DNA of 64,000 bases from Rhineura floridana (taxonomy: Eukaryota; Chordata; Lepidosauria; Squamata; Rhineuridae): the NCBI RefSeq assembly GCF_030035675.1, contig NC_084482.1:75367120-75431119 (forward strand), given 5' to 3'. Position 1 is the stretch's first letter. Each line of letters begins with the position of its first letter. The translations under genes and the position numbers were made by a program. The notes below the pieces were generated by a model, which saw only the letters and a list, made by a program, of their open reading frames with translations, ran no database searches and had not been told where the DNA came from. Positions 12,613 to 37,724 of the stretch are shown piece by piece.

Positions 12613-12880
12613 CTAAAAAAGGTAAAGGTGTCCCCGCACTGTAGTGCGAGTCGTTTCAACTCTTAGGGTGATGTCTTGCGACGTTTACTAGGCAGCCCGT
12701 ATATATGGGGTAGGATTGCCAGTTCCTTCCCCAGCCTTTCTTTACCCCCCAGCATATGCCGGGTACTCATTTTACCAACCATGGATGGATGGAAGGCTGA
12801 GTGGACCTCGACCCCTTTTTACCAGAGATTCGACTTCCTCCTTCCGTTGGAATCCGGTGGGAGAGCTAGGGGATACCAGA
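12613..12880 (-). repeat. tRNA-SINE-like element (squamate-type)
   Basis: The segment GGTAAAGGTGTCCCCGCACT through CTTCCGTTGGAATCCGG is a widely dispersed squamate repeat pattern, with a box-B-like GGAATC near the right end that would make minus the sense strand. It sits between the two 136-bp direct repeats. Class assignment is from memory. Confidence 0.5.
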
Positions 12881-13320
12881 GGCTTTGAAAGATTACTATG
12901 GCTGCATCTCTATTAGTCCCCATCCTCTGGTGTTTATCTTGGCCTAGGTCAGTGTGTGAGGCTCTTGTGCAATTGGACACGGTCGATTAGTTCCCTAAGC
13001 TGGATTCGTGGAGTCTGACCAAACTGACACGAATAGAAAATGCCTTCATCCGGTTCTCTGTTTAAGGGGTGCTTTCAACTCAAACAGTGTAATGGAGAGC
13101 TGTTTTTGTGGAAAGAGCTGCTGTTAACACCAGGAGCTTTGTCCTAATGAGACCAATGGTGTGTTTCTGCTCTTTCCCTTCTTGCTTCTATTCAGTCAAC
13201 AATTTAATGGTATTGGTTGTGCTCTTGTTCTCTTGTTATCTACACTTCTGGCTGCAACAGTGGTTGAACATGTGTAGGGAGGAGAACTTAAGTAGGAATC
13301 GAAATGGCTAGAGAATCTAA

Positions 13321-13456
13321 CTTTCCGCTCCTGCAGCTTTTCTCAAGGTGCCCCTCCATTGAACAAGGTGCTGTCCCTTAGTGAAAAGCTGAGGCTTTGT
13401 TGGTCTCTGAGGCAGAGCAAGAAAACAAGCGAGGTGGCGTTTCTGACTAGAGCGGC
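13321..13456 (+). repeat. 136-bp exact direct repeat, right copy
   Basis: Identical to 12360-12495, offset by 961 bp, with different flanking bases on both sides. It falls in PRKACA intron 1. Confidence 0.95.
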
Positions 13457-13600
13457 CCACCCATTTATGCATATACTGTCTCTTAACAGCTTTAGCGAGA
13501 AAACCTATTACTGTACAAGAAAGGTAGAAGAGCCCTCTAGTGGTCAGATGAAGGATGTTTTCATGCGCATACTGAATGCTTAATATGTTGAAGCCTCAAA

Positions 13601-13797
13601 GCAGAGGTGGGGAACTTTTGGCCCTCCAGGAGTTGTTGGATGGACTCCCATTGTCCCTTACCTTTAGCTGTGCTGCCTTGGGCTGATGGAATTCCAACAA
13701 CATTTGTTGTAAACCGCCCAGATAGCTTCGGCTGTGGGGCGGTATATAAATGTAATAAATAAATAAACATCTGGAGGGCCATCCATTCCTCATCTAA
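13601..13797. mobile_element. palindromic MITE copy 3, carrying a nested L2 tail
   Basis: The left arm GGTGGGGAACTTTTGGCCCT and the right arm CTGGAGGGCCATCCATTCCT belong to the same MITE. The right arm is split by about 64 bp of an L2-like 3' tail. Confidence 0.7.
13704..13770 (+). repeat. tail-only L2 insertion inside a MITE
   Basis: The insert is TTGTTGTAAACCGCCCAGAT...GGGGCGGTATATAAATG with a TAATAAATAAATAAA tail. AACAT at 13699-13703 and 13766-13770 are plausible target duplications. It contains only the terminal hairpin and tail of its source. Confidence 0.7.
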
Positions 13798-14993
13798 AGA
13801 CATTTCTGCTCTCTAACAGTACCTGGGCTGTTTGCTGCTTTTCCTTGCAATTCAGCTGCATGCTAGGACTCATCACCGTTAAGGGGTCTATGTACTCCCC
13901 CACCCAGGCTTAAAGCAACATCATGATATTTTAAAATCTAAAACACAGATGATTAAACAAATCCACAAACAAAATGCCTTACCTTTGTTGTCAGTCTTCA
14001 CTCTTTTCAGACTGGGGCCCACATTTTAAACCCCAGCTTATCTGTATGGGAATCACTTTTCTTCATTTCCCCCCATTTCTTATATTTTCCCTTTTGCACC
14101 CCCAGTTTTTATGCTTTACAGTCTTTTCTCCCTCCCATTGGGGAAAAAGGGTTAAAAACCAGAAGGGAGATTGGTAATGGTATGTTGCATCTTGAATTGT
14201 CTTATGGCCTGCCTTTTTTAAAAATAAAAAAAAATCCTATCCAACCAGGTGCTATAAAGGGCATAGCAGAGTTGAAAAGTAGGGACTAGGCACCCATCGA
14301 TCCACAAGCCCCCTTATGCCCTCCAGATCTTTTGATGGGAGCCTACCCTTATGCCCTCAAATAGGGAACTTGAGCACTTCTCAGTTTGGAAGTAGAAGGA
14401 GGGGGCACCCAAAAATAAAGTAGCGATTTCTACATACTTGGAGCAATCCCTAGGAGACATGCAGAGAAACAGAAGTTTGTGAACTGAAAGAGAAAAACAC
14501 TTTATTGAAAAAAGCAACAACAACAAAAAGCATTGTGAGCCTGCAAGGTGTTTAGAATGTTGAGGACACACAAACAGAGAGAAAGTATTTACAAAAGTAA
14601 CTCATCGTTGTCTAAAGAGGGGAATACCAGGTTCATACTGCACACCAAAAATAAGGAAAAGAGCTCCTGTCTTTCTGCTGCTTCCTTTTGGTTCTTTTGG
14701 GGGAGGGTGCAGGGGGTCCTGCTGGTGCTGCTAATCACAGCAATGTTTGGGTTTTCTTCACAGCAAGTCTTGGGTTTTCGTCATTGTTTTTTGTGAGCGG
14801 CTCTTAGTTCCACCCTGGGGGAGTGAAAAAGTGGGTTGAATCAGAAGTTGGGCAGGCAGCATTAGTCTAGCAAATTAAGTCTATGGTTGCAGGCTGTTGA
14901 GCCATGAAATGTTGAAGGCGTCAGTTCAGAATGGCAAACAGAGGGAGAGATTGGGAGATCCATGCCATGACGCTAAAATACTTTCACCCCATA

Positions 14994-15026
14994 CACACAC
15001 ACACATACACACATATATATATATAT

Positions 15027-15057
<31 letters not shown>

Positions 15058-15073
15058 TATACACACACACACC
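14994..15073. repeat. CA/TA microsatellite
   Basis: About 80 bp of ACACAC runs broken by ATATAT blocks. It lies in PRKACA intron 1. Confidence 0.95.
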
Positions 15074-15382
15074 ACAATAAAATACTTGGATTCAGGACTG
15101 GCAGGCAGCCCCGATCCTGAGCCAGTTTAGCATTTTACAACAGTGGGGAATGTTTCAAACAGGTTGGAAAGCAAAAAGGTGTGAGCCCCAAACATTATTG
15201 TAGACTTCGTGTTTCAGGCTGTCTGGAGCACTGAACAGGAACCCAGTTGGAATAATTTTCTCTGTATGCTTAAGCAGCAGAATTAAATAAACCCAGAGGA
15301 GTGGCAAGCGGTGCCAGATATGGCAAAGGGCTAAAATTAAGCAATTTCTTAGTTTTTCAGGTCTAGCAAAGAGGTGGTAAAG

Positions 15383-15519
15383 CAGGGATGGGGAACCTTT
15401 GGCCCTCCAGGTGTTGCTGGACGACAGCTCCCATAATTCCTGACCATTGGCCATGCTGGCTTGGGCTGATGAGAAATGGAGTCTGATGACACCTGGAGGG
15501 CCACAGGCTCCCTGTCCCT
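15383..15519. mobile_element. palindromic hAT-like MITE, copy 4
   Basis: It begins CAGGGATGGGGAACCTTTGG and ends GGAGGGCCACAGGCTCCCTG. The arms pair well and it is one of the least diverged copies here. Confidence 0.75.
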
Positions 15520-15692
15520 ATCTTAAAATAATGCTGCTCTCATTTGCAAGCCTGGTCAGTATGAGTGCTTCAGAAGGGAGACTCTGAGTCTGCTCTGCCC
15601 CAACCTCCTCCAACCAGGCTCTGGGCACCGTGGCTGCAGAACCAGCTCTTTGTGCTGTGTCTGTAATCCAGTGGGGAGGGAACAGCTGCCTG

Positions 15693-15880
15693 TGGGAAGG
15701 GCCATAGCTCAGTGACAGAGCACATGCTTTGTGTATGGGAGGTTCCAAATTTAATCACTTTTTTCACTCTCTCATCTGAAACGCTGGAGAGCTGCTGCTA
15801 GTCGAGTATTGTAGACAATGCTGGACTAGATGGGCTAAATTTGGTGTAAGGCATCTTCCTATGGTCTCCTGCTTAGAAAA
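15693..15880 (+). repeat. tRNA-derived SINE
   Basis: A box A-like CATAGCTCAGTGACAGAGCA and box B-like GGTTCCAAATTTAAT are followed by a conserved body (CTGGAGAGCTGCTGCTAG, GCTGGACTAGATGGGC, AAGGCATCTTCCTAT). The head is SINE-type, not a functional tRNA: there is no acceptor pairing. Confidence 0.7.
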
Positions 15881-16199
15881 TATTTGTTAGATGCGTGTTC
15901 CAGCACAGAAGGCAGGAATTGCCCAGCATCCAAAGAATGATTTAAAGCAAATCTATTAAGTGGTGATACAAGCCACTAAACAAAATTTCACAAGATGTTG
16001 GGCCATTGGTGGGGGAGACGAAGAAAATGTAGGTAGAGTTTGTTGGATTAACAGCCCCATGCTTGTGTTGTACTGTTGGGGAGTGCTTGGTTCTTAAAAA
16101 ACATCCGCCAAATAGCGTGAGCATTTCTTCAAAGGCACTCTTCAAGCTGGGTGATTTGGAAGCACCACGGAATGGCAAATGAGATTCAGAGTGAGGAAG

Positions 16200-16775
16200 T
16201 GCACAATGTTCCACATTAGGACACCCATCTCCTAACTCTGCACATACATTGATGGGATCTAAATTAGCTGTCGCTACTGAGAGTGAGGCCTTGGGGTCAT
16301 AGAAGGAAGCAGGGTGACGTCAGCTCCGTGTGTTGCCGCAGTGGGGAAAGGCAAATCTGATAGTGGGAATTACTATGAAAGAGACTGAAAATGAAACTGC
16401 AGGTATGCCATTATGAGTCTTTGGTATGCCTGCACTTAGAAAGCCATGTGTCTTTCTAGTGGCCTGGTTTCCAAAAGGATATCACAGGAAAGTAAAGGAA
16501 TGAGTGACTAAAATGTTTAGGTGGATGGGGCTTCCTTTGAGGAAATGCTTAGGGTCATATTTACGTGGCTTACAAAATTATGAATGGTGTGGAGGCAGAG
16601 TGGGGAGAGTTTCAAACATTAGAACTTGAGGTCATCTAATAATTTGACAGGCAGTAAGTTCAGGACAAATGAAAGTAAGCACTGTTTTCATGCCATGCTT
16701 GGTCACCTTATGGAATTCCATGCCACAGGATGTTTGGATGGCCACTGTGACTTTAAAATGGAATAGGTTTAGCTC
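16200..16775 (+). mobile_element. CR1/L3-type LINE ORF2 C-terminal fragment
   Basis: Degraded coding sequence parallels the better copy at 52190-52960 (ETENETAGM beside ENKTADNIM; later TAAAATTATGAATGG and GGAATTCCATGCCACAGGAT). Plus orientation. Confidence 0.5.
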
Positions 16776-16946
16776 CCATGTATGAATCTATTAATGGCTG
16801 TATGCTGTGGTATGCTGGGACACTACACCTCTCCTTACCAGAGGCAGAGGACAAACAAAAAGGGTTTGCTTGTTGAAATCATGTCCTGGTTAGGAATTTT
16901 TGAGGAGTATCTGGGTGGCCCTTGTTGGAGACAGAATGCTGTACTC

Positions 16947-17238
16947 CAGAAGTTCTCAAAGTTTGGTCCTCAAGCTTTATTCAGGCAGTCTGTGGCATGT
17001 CTGTGGATTTGTGGTTGAAGATGGGAGACAGCACATCTATCACGTTAAATGTTCATGTTGATCTTTAGTTGTAATTTTATTGCTTCTTTTATTTCTCATA
17101 TTGTATTTTATTGTAATACAATTTGAATTCTATGGACTTACAGTTGCTACAACAGGCAGATAAGTCATTAAGTGGTCCACCAAGCCCCTCAGGAATTTTC
17201 AAGTGGTCCATGGAAGGGAAAAGGTTTGGGAACTACTG
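16947..17238. mobile_element. hAT-type non-autonomous element (MER5-like), 292 bp
   Basis: Inverted ends CAGAAGTTCTCAAA and, inverted, CAGTAGTTCCCAAA enclose a 292-bp AT-rich element. Flanking octamers CTGTACTC (16939-16946) and CTATACTT (17239-17246) agree at 6 of 8 positions, as expected for an old hAT 8-bp target duplication. Confidence 0.75.
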
Positions 17239-17805
17239 CTATACTTGATGAACTTCTGCAGAGCCCAATCCTTACATATTTAAGTGGCAAACAGCCAGCA
17301 GGAAGCACAAGTAATGACATTCCTCACAGCAATTGTAGCAATGCACATGACGTCTGGGGAAGAATCTCACTTTCCCAGGTACAAATAACATATGCTTTCA
17401 TGCTTGTGTTGTGTTCTTCCAAGAAACTCAGGGTCACATGTGTGGGGTTATCACAGTGTTTCCTCCCAACAGCCTTGTGAACTAAGTTAGGTTGCATGCC
17501 CAGTTCACAATTTTACACCACGCCAACTCTTATAATGCAGCTTGGCAACTGAGAAGACGTGAGATCTGCCTACCACAGGTGCAGCCTTGAGGAATGATGA
17601 GGGTACAGTGTACAACAAATACATTTTTTATATTGTACAACATCATGGATTGTGCTGGAAGTCATCTTGAAGTTAGTAAGCAGGTCTCAGTCTGTGGGAG
17701 GTATCTCTTGGTGTGGTTCCAAGGGGATGTGTCCAGTTAAGATCCCAGTGTACACTAGGAAACTAGAGGTGGCTGTTAGTTAGAGAATCATATCAGCCCT
17801 TAATG

Positions 17806-17930
17806 CAACCTTCCCCAACCTTGAGTCTATTATCCTCTAGTTCCCAGCATCCCCAGACAGCCAGTGGTCAGGGATGATGGGACATGTGGTCCAACACCAT
17901 CCGGTGACCCAAGATTGGGAGTGGCTGCCC
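17806..17930. mobile_element. palindromic hAT-like MITE, copy 5
   Basis: CTTCCCCAACCTTGAGTC on the left faces CAAGATTGGGAGTGG on the right, with GGTCAGGGATGATGGGACAT in the centre. It is a diverged copy. Confidence 0.6.
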
Positions 17931-18221
17931 TAAGGAAATTTTATCCTGCCTCTGGTGGCCCATCTAATTTTAATCAGGGTTTTTCTTGCCACAGTTTACT
18001 TATAAGAAAAAGACAAATAGATATTTGGTTATTTTAGTATTGCATCTTTCTCTGATTTGATATGTAAAACATGTATTTGTGTTGTAATGCTATGTCTGAA
18101 TTTTGTGCACCATAACACGGAAGCCCTTACCTCTAGGTGGCATCAGCTTCGTTATGGAGCGACATCAAATGTGAAGTTTTCAGTAAAATAAACACTCAGG
18201 CCCTCAACCTCTCTTTGGACT

Positions 18222-18670
18222 AGTTTGCACACAATGCTAAGTCAAGGTTTATTAAACTAGAGTTTATTAAACCATCACTCAGTGTTATGGGTGAACCCTT
18301 CCCAGTAGCTTAACTATGGTTGGTTCACTGTGAACATACCATGATCTGAACCCATTGTTTGTCGGTTTATGACCCTAAGTTTGTTGTAACTAAGGTTTGC
18401 AACTATTGGGAAACCAAACACCCATCCTTAACCATGATTTGTTTGGCTATACCACCCCAGATGGTCACCAAGGTACAAAGGAACGAGGCAAAACCAGCCA
18501 GAAAGTGAGTCAGACTTTGGAGAAACAAACGATGGCTCATTTGGCTGTCTGTGGGATAACTTGTAACTAACTCATAGCTACGGGCGGTTTATAAATTAAA
18601 TGAAATAAATAAAATAATAAATAAATAAATAAAACCATGGTTTAGTGTTGTGTGTGAACCGGATCTTGGT
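18222..18670. mobile_element. long-TIR MITE with nested L2 tail
   Basis: The left end CTAGTTTGCACACAATGCTA and the right end TGGTTTAGTGTTGTGTGTGA are near mirror images, giving a 390-bp MITE once the insert at 18579-18641 is discounted. Confidence 0.65.
18579..18641 (+). repeat. tail-only L2 insertion in a MITE
   Basis: GGGCGGTTTATAAATTAAAT is followed by an AAATAAATAAATAAATAAA-type tail. Only the last part of the terminal hairpin and the tail are present. Confidence 0.6.
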
Positions 18671-19727
18671 CTGGAGAACAGAATAGCCATCAAGAATACA
18701 GAATTGATCCCTTCCTGGCCTAGACCTCAAGCCAGAGTTGATGGTTAGATTTCAGTTGGAGACTCTTGGGGTGTGATGCAGGAGTAGCAGGTCTCCTGAG
18801 GTGGGAGTTGAATTAGATCATAGTGCTCAGTCTGGCCTCAAGGCCTGTGATGCTCCATCACTGCCTGTGGTCCCTCATGGCATAGGGAAGAGGTTAGTGT
18901 TCTGGAGGTGGATAGAGGGGAATCCTGACTTTTTGGAGGGCGCATGGGGCATAATCATACTGGTGAGGTAGCCCTAGCAGGGGGAGAAGAGTGTCCAGAA
19001 TTCTCTTTTGTTGCCACAGAAATCTCCTGGAGAAGGGGAGAGGAGGCTGGGATCTGGGCAGGAAGGTGTAAGCTGCTGGTGCTCTGTAAGTAATATGGAT
19101 AGAGCAGGAGACAAAGGGAAAGTAGGTCAGACAGGCTGAGCTGCAGCTCCATGTCTGCTTGTGTGCGTGTCTCGGGGAAGCCAGCAGCTCTGTGCTGCAG
19201 CATGAAGGAAGAGGATGGGGGAGGACTGCTGTGAAGGTGTTGGGTGGGAGGACTGCAATGAGAACATCCTCTGACTGCACCTGGTGGCATTCCCTTTGTC
19301 AGGTATCTGTCCTGTGAGAAGGAGGAGGCTAATACAAGCCAACTTTATTTCAGGGGCTCCTCCATTTTATTGTCTTCTGGATCTCGTGCCAGAAGAAATT
19401 GCAGCTCCATGATGTGAGGGAAGAATGGAAAAGGTGCTTTTTCTAGTGGATACAGACAGCCTTAAGCGCCACGTACTGCTCTGTGCTTGGTCCACTGAGG
19501 AGAACAGAACGGGCTGTGGGGAAGGGGGCTGGAAGCCAGGTCCCTGGAACTGACTGCCAGGCTACGTTTCTGTCGAGGGTAGTGAAATGTCTAGCAAGTG
19601 AAGCATGGTTGAGAAATGCTTGTTTGGTCTGCTCTGCTTCCCCCCCGCCTTTAAGCAAAGATATGCTGTGGGTGGTGGGTTAATTTAGGCGCCCTGAGGA
19701 CTTTGTTTGTAAGGTTATTGTTGGGTA

Positions 19728-20130
19728 GAATCATAGGCGTTGGAAAGGATCTCAAAGGTCATGTAGCCCAACCTCCTGCCAGTGCTATGGCATCCTTGAT
19801 AGGTAGCCAAAGAATTCCTAATGAGGGAGAGTAGTCCACTCCTCTCAAAAAGCAGACTGTTGAACAGCTCATACCATTGGAAAGTTTCGACTAAAGTTTA
19901 GTCTAAATCCTTTTTCTTGTAATTTGGACTCGTTGGTTCAGGTGCTGTCCTTTGGAACAACAGAAAACCAGTTTGCTCCATCTGTGTAATAGCCCTTCAG
20001 ATATTTAAGGTTGACTATCATGTGAGCTCCTCCGGGCTACAGTTCCCCAACTCCTTCCACCTTCCCTCATGGGGTTTGGTTTCCAGGCACCTCACTATCA
20101 TTGTTGCCCTCCTCTGGAGACATTCCAGAA
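19728..20130 (-). mobile_element. CR1 LINE 3' fragment
   Basis: It reads GAATCATAGGCGTTGGAAAG at the left and TTGCCCTCCTCTGGAGACAT at the right, with AACAGAAAACCAGTTTGC between: the CR1 3' region in reverse. Confidence 0.7.
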
Positions 20131-20134
20131 GTGC

Positions 20135-21235
20135 GGCATCCCTTTAGAAAGTGGGGATGTGGGAAGTGTTTGAACGTCCTCCTAACGCTGCAAGTGGTAC
20201 CAGTCTAAGAATGTATCCAGCCCTTCCTAGCCAATCAAGCAATACTGCCTTTGTATCGTGCTCTAGGATTTGCCAGTGATCTCCTGATATTTTGGTATCT
20301 GCAGAACTCTGTCACATAGATGGTGGTGCAGGAAAGTGGAGTTTGGTGCCCATTCCTGTGCATTCTATATATCTAGTCTGATGTAGAGCCCTTAACTTCT
20401 GAAGCCTAGCCCTGGAGTATTTTTGGAAACTGCTTCTTTGCCAGAGTCCCATAAACTCTGGTTTATCTCATGACATAAAACAGGGACAAGGTTAAGCATA
20501 ATACACAGAATTAGCATATAATTATTTGATCAGTTTTAATCAGCCAGTTTTTAAAATTAACTGATTAGATTATGGACTCCAGTTCTGTTTGAATCTGCAC
20601 AAGTGGTAACAGCATGGGGGATTCTATCCTTCATTGCACTGTTGTGTAATTAGAGCAGAAGAAAATGGATGGAGGTTCATAGGATATTGGTGAATGTTAG
20701 GGAGGATTAAGGAATTCTGTCTCTCTCTCTGGAATACCTGCCTAGCTCCATATCCTTTACCAGACACTGTATCTGCCTTTTATGCTTTACCTTTCCTCTG
20801 TGACCATGATTATTAGAAATAGTCTAATCTAAGGCAGTCATGCCTAGTTGGATGTTATTATATGTAACTATATTCCACATGTATTTGACTGTCAATTTTT
20901 GTCAATTTTCTGTGCACCTTCTAGCATCGTCTTTGTAATAATGTTTGGTACCATCAAACACTCTTAGCTTCAAAGACTTGATTTTGCATGTCAGAGTGTA
21001 CAAGCGAAGGCACAGAGGAAGTGTCTGCCTGTTTTGTATACACTGAGTGTGCTGGGGCACAAGGTAAGTAATCTTGGATATGCACAAGACTACTTTCCAG
21101 GATCCCCTTGCTTTTAGGGGTTGGCTCAGACTTGTGGACGTGGTAGAGCAAGGTGTTGTAGGCAGTGACCAGGCAGGCTGCTGGTGTCTACCTACAGGCC
21201 ATCCGTTGGTTTGCATTCAGAATGGTCTTGGGGGT
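20135..21235. other. PRKACA intron 1 segment, nothing assigned
   Basis: Ordinary AT-rich intronic DNA with no identifiable exon or repeat. Confidence 0.5.
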
Positions 21236-21243
21236 CCTTTAGT

Positions 21244-21356
21244 CCAGTGGTGGGAACCTGTATTCCAGCTGCAATCAGCCCCAGCCAGTGGTTGGGGATG
21301 ATGGGAGTTGTTGTCCAGCAACATCAGGCGGGCCACAGGTTTCCATCCCTGCTTTA
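21244..21356. mobile_element. palindromic hAT-like MITE, copy 6
   Basis: GTGGTGGGAACCTGTATTCC faces GGGCCACAGGTTTCCATCCC, with GATGGGAGTTGTTGTCCAGC on the right arm; part of the left arm is lost. Confidence 0.65.
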
Positions 21357-21359
21357 GGC

Positions 21360-22511
21360 GCTGCCCCACCATATGGGAGCTGCTTTTCCATGACTGGGGG
21401 ATCTTAAAAAATCTCTTGAGTCTTGAATGATTCCACTCTTCTAACATCTGCTGACAGACAAGATTGGCTGAGATCCAGCAGGGCCTGTGCATGCCCAGAT
21501 TCTTCTCAAAATTTCATTCTTGGAAGGTGCCCCACAACTCCTAAATTGCTCTCTTCGACTCCAGGTTCCAAAAATACGTTTGTGGATCTGGCATGAGAAC
21601 CTATTTTTGAAGGGAAAAAGCTGCCAGTGCATGCCGGAACTTCCAGTCTTAAAGCCTGTTACACCCAATCTCCTAGTTGTGTTTACGTCCCCCTGCTCGC
21701 GTGGAGAGCAGCTTCTAAGAAGGAAACTCTAAGGAAAATGTGTGCATGTCAAGTGATGGGACATATGCTAACCTCTGGGCTTTGGCCCTAATATCTTCTG
21801 TTTAGATGTTCATCCTCAATTTTTCCAAATCTGTGTGACTTCTTAAAAGCCTTGTGAATAAGTGGCTTGGATGTGGATAGGAGAGGGGCCCTGTCCCACC
21901 TTTTAAGGGTTTAGTAATTGCCTGCTCTTGCTCACCTTAAATGGCTGGGGTTCCAACGTGGGCCAAAGTTATATATGGTTTGCAGAGATTGGGCACATAA
22001 TGGCTGCCCAAATAAGCAACAGACCTGGTGACAAACCTAAAGTGGAGCAGCCATTATCTTTAGCACATGGTGACTGGTTTCATTATTCCTAGAACTACTC
22101 CATTCTCCAAACTGGATTTAGGGCTCTAGCAGTAGTACAGACTTTTCAGATAGATATTGATTGTACACACATCCACAGGCCAGCTGTTGGCCATTCCTGC
22201 TCTAGAGTCTCATGGCTGTGCCCCAAAAGGTGGTTGTGTGTGTCTGCTCTCTCTGTCCTCCAGGAAATGATAGCTGCTTGCAAACCATACTTGTTGGAAG
22301 GTGATGACTACCCCTTTCTGCTGGGACTGCATCCTCCATTCCTGATGGTTCATCAAATCTGTCCTTCAAAGGAAAGAGAATTGGTGGAGTTAAAGGGGAT
22401 CCTTGCTTCCTAGTGTAGGCTTTTTGACTCCTAAAGAGTGTTCAGCAGCTCAGGTCTTCAAGCATCATTATTTCTTGTTAATGCTGTTTCTCTGCCTCTG
22501 CTTGCTTACAG
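21360..22511. other. end of PRKACA intron 1
   Basis: Unique-looking intronic sequence leading to the exon 2 acceptor. No alternative first exon (for example the sperm C-alpha-2 type) could be recognised. Confidence 0.5.
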
Positions 22512-35778
<13,267 letters not shown>

Positions 35779-37720
35779 GGCCATCCTCCCCTTGCTTTGT
35801 GCGCCCAGGAAACGGAAAGGCTGGATTTGATCAGCCCCAAGGGCCAGAGTTCCTTGCCTATATGTTAATTTTGGGAGGTGGGAGAGTGTTGGGGTTCACC
35901 TGGATCTATTTGGGCAGAAGAGAGAAAAGGGTTCATTTTGAAGCTGTGGAAACGGCAGTAGTCCGAGTGCCATCCATCCGCCTCCCACTGCAAGCTGCAA
36001 GGTGGCTCCCAGCACTCTAGGCGGGTTTTAAACAAATTCCCTTCCTCCTCACATTGACTCCAACCCATACACAAACCCTCATCGGACAGTCCCTGGTTTA
36101 CTGGTGGCTTTATTTTAATATTTTTTTAGGGGAAAGAGGATATTTTGCCATTCATCACCACCTATAAAAGGTTTGGTTCATGGGGCATTGCAAGAATTTC
36201 TGGAAAGGGGGGAGGGGTGTTACTTAACCACATCTACACAGCACTTTGGTGTTTAGACCAGCACTGAATCGGTTGAGGGCCCAACCTTCTCACCTCCCCC
36301 TGTGAGACAACCTTTGTCCTTTTATCAGATCTTTTCCCCCTTCCAGGCTCTTTTTATTAAGAAAAAAAAAGTTTAAAGAAAAAGTTGGCTGACTTAAAAA
36401 AAAGGGTTTTAACAGTCTAAGCAGGGCAGTCCTTTTTTATATGCTCTGTTTCCAGCACAGTTGAATTCAGCAAGAATTTTAACTCTGTAAAAACAGCTCT
36501 TTTAGCATGAAGAATTTGTTCTTTTGGATAGAAAGACACTTTATTTCCAAGCTTTGCCTCCTATTTTTGAGATAGCAGGGGGCAATAGTCTTCACACCTG
36601 TAGGAGGAGAACAGTGGCTGGTTGCCAAGGGAGAAAGCATACTTAGAGAAGGAAATTGTCTTTCTTAAATGTGCATGCACCCCTTCTCTCTCCCCTAGTC
36701 TTGTCCCCCCGCCCCAAATCCAAATGCCTCAACATTGGCTTCACTGCTTCAGGCATCTGCCTGAATGAACGAGAAACAAACAGGATCTAGACCACCCTGT
36801 GAAACACCAGATAGGATCTAGCTAGTTCAAAGAGGCTTCTCCCGTTTGGTAAGCAATCAGGATGGGGCAAAGTCCACATAGAGCGTGAGAGTTGCAGGTG
36901 AAATACCTTGGCTGCATAGGATCCTATGCTGCCCAGCTCAAAAACCTCCAGCATCTGTTTTTGTAATACAAAGATCTTTCCAGTCTGTTGGTGGAAACTC
37001 CATTATTCCAGTCCTTAAGGGCTCCAGCCACTTGCTTTGTTTTTATGCTAAGATGATAATAGAGTGAGTGGAAGGTGTAAGGCCTGGTGTAAAGCAATGT
37101 GTGGTTTAGAAGCAAAAGTGTTGGGAAGACCCATCTACTTGGGCAAGCCAATGCGGTGCTGATTGGGGATGAGAGATGGCATCTGTTTTAAAGTCTTTTT
37201 TCCATGGATGAATGGGGATCTGTGACTCAAAGGATGTTGGGGGAAGGGCAGCCTGTTTCTCCATTTAATCTGTTCTGTTTCCTCCCCTCCCCTTTCCAAT
37301 GCAATGCCTCCTTGTGTTCTGTCTTCACCTACCCCACTCCAAACACACTCTTTCTGTACACACCAGTTTAGTTTCTTTTGTTCTCTTTCCATGGCCGGGG
37401 AGCAGAGCAGTCATCTTTAGAATGATAGATGAATTATATAACACACATGGAAGCGCTGGCAGGAGCAGACAAGCTTTGCTTGCCCTCCAACTCCTCATCA
37501 TCCTCATCCCACCAAAAGTTCACCAGCCTCTTCTGTGTTGGGTTGGGGAGAGGGGGGAGTTAAATACCCACCAGCCCCCTGCCTTGGAAAAAACACACTT
37601 CTATGTAATCCAACAAAACTTGTTTCACTGAGAAAAAAGCAAACCTTACTTCCTCTTTAACAGTGTGCTTTGTTGTAAACATATTTGAAACTATTACCAA
37701 TAAAGTTTTGTTTAAAAAAA
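35779..37720 (+). other. PRKACA: PRKACA 3' UTR (main form)
   Basis: About 1.9 kb of non-coding sequence runs from the stop codon to an AATAAA at 37699-37704 followed by an A-rich stretch. No gene or recognisable repeat interrupts it. The cleavage point near 37720 is inferred from the usual 10-30 nt spacing. Confidence 0.75.
37699..37704 (+). terminator. PRKACA: PRKACA polyadenylation signal
   Basis: A canonical AATAAA is followed by GTTTTGTTTAAAAAAA. It is the first convincing poly(A) context after the PRKACA stop. A second AATAAA at 40546-40551 could serve a longer form. Confidence 0.75.
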
Positions 37721-37724
37721 CCCC

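Noticed and set aside
14994-15073. Possible CRISPR-like or satellite array
   Set aside because: Simple CA/TA microsatellite without spacers; no CRISPR arrays are expected or seen in this animal DNA.
15693-15770. Apparent tRNA gene
   Set aside because: Boxes A and B are present but no cloverleaf acceptor pairing; followed by a known SINE body.
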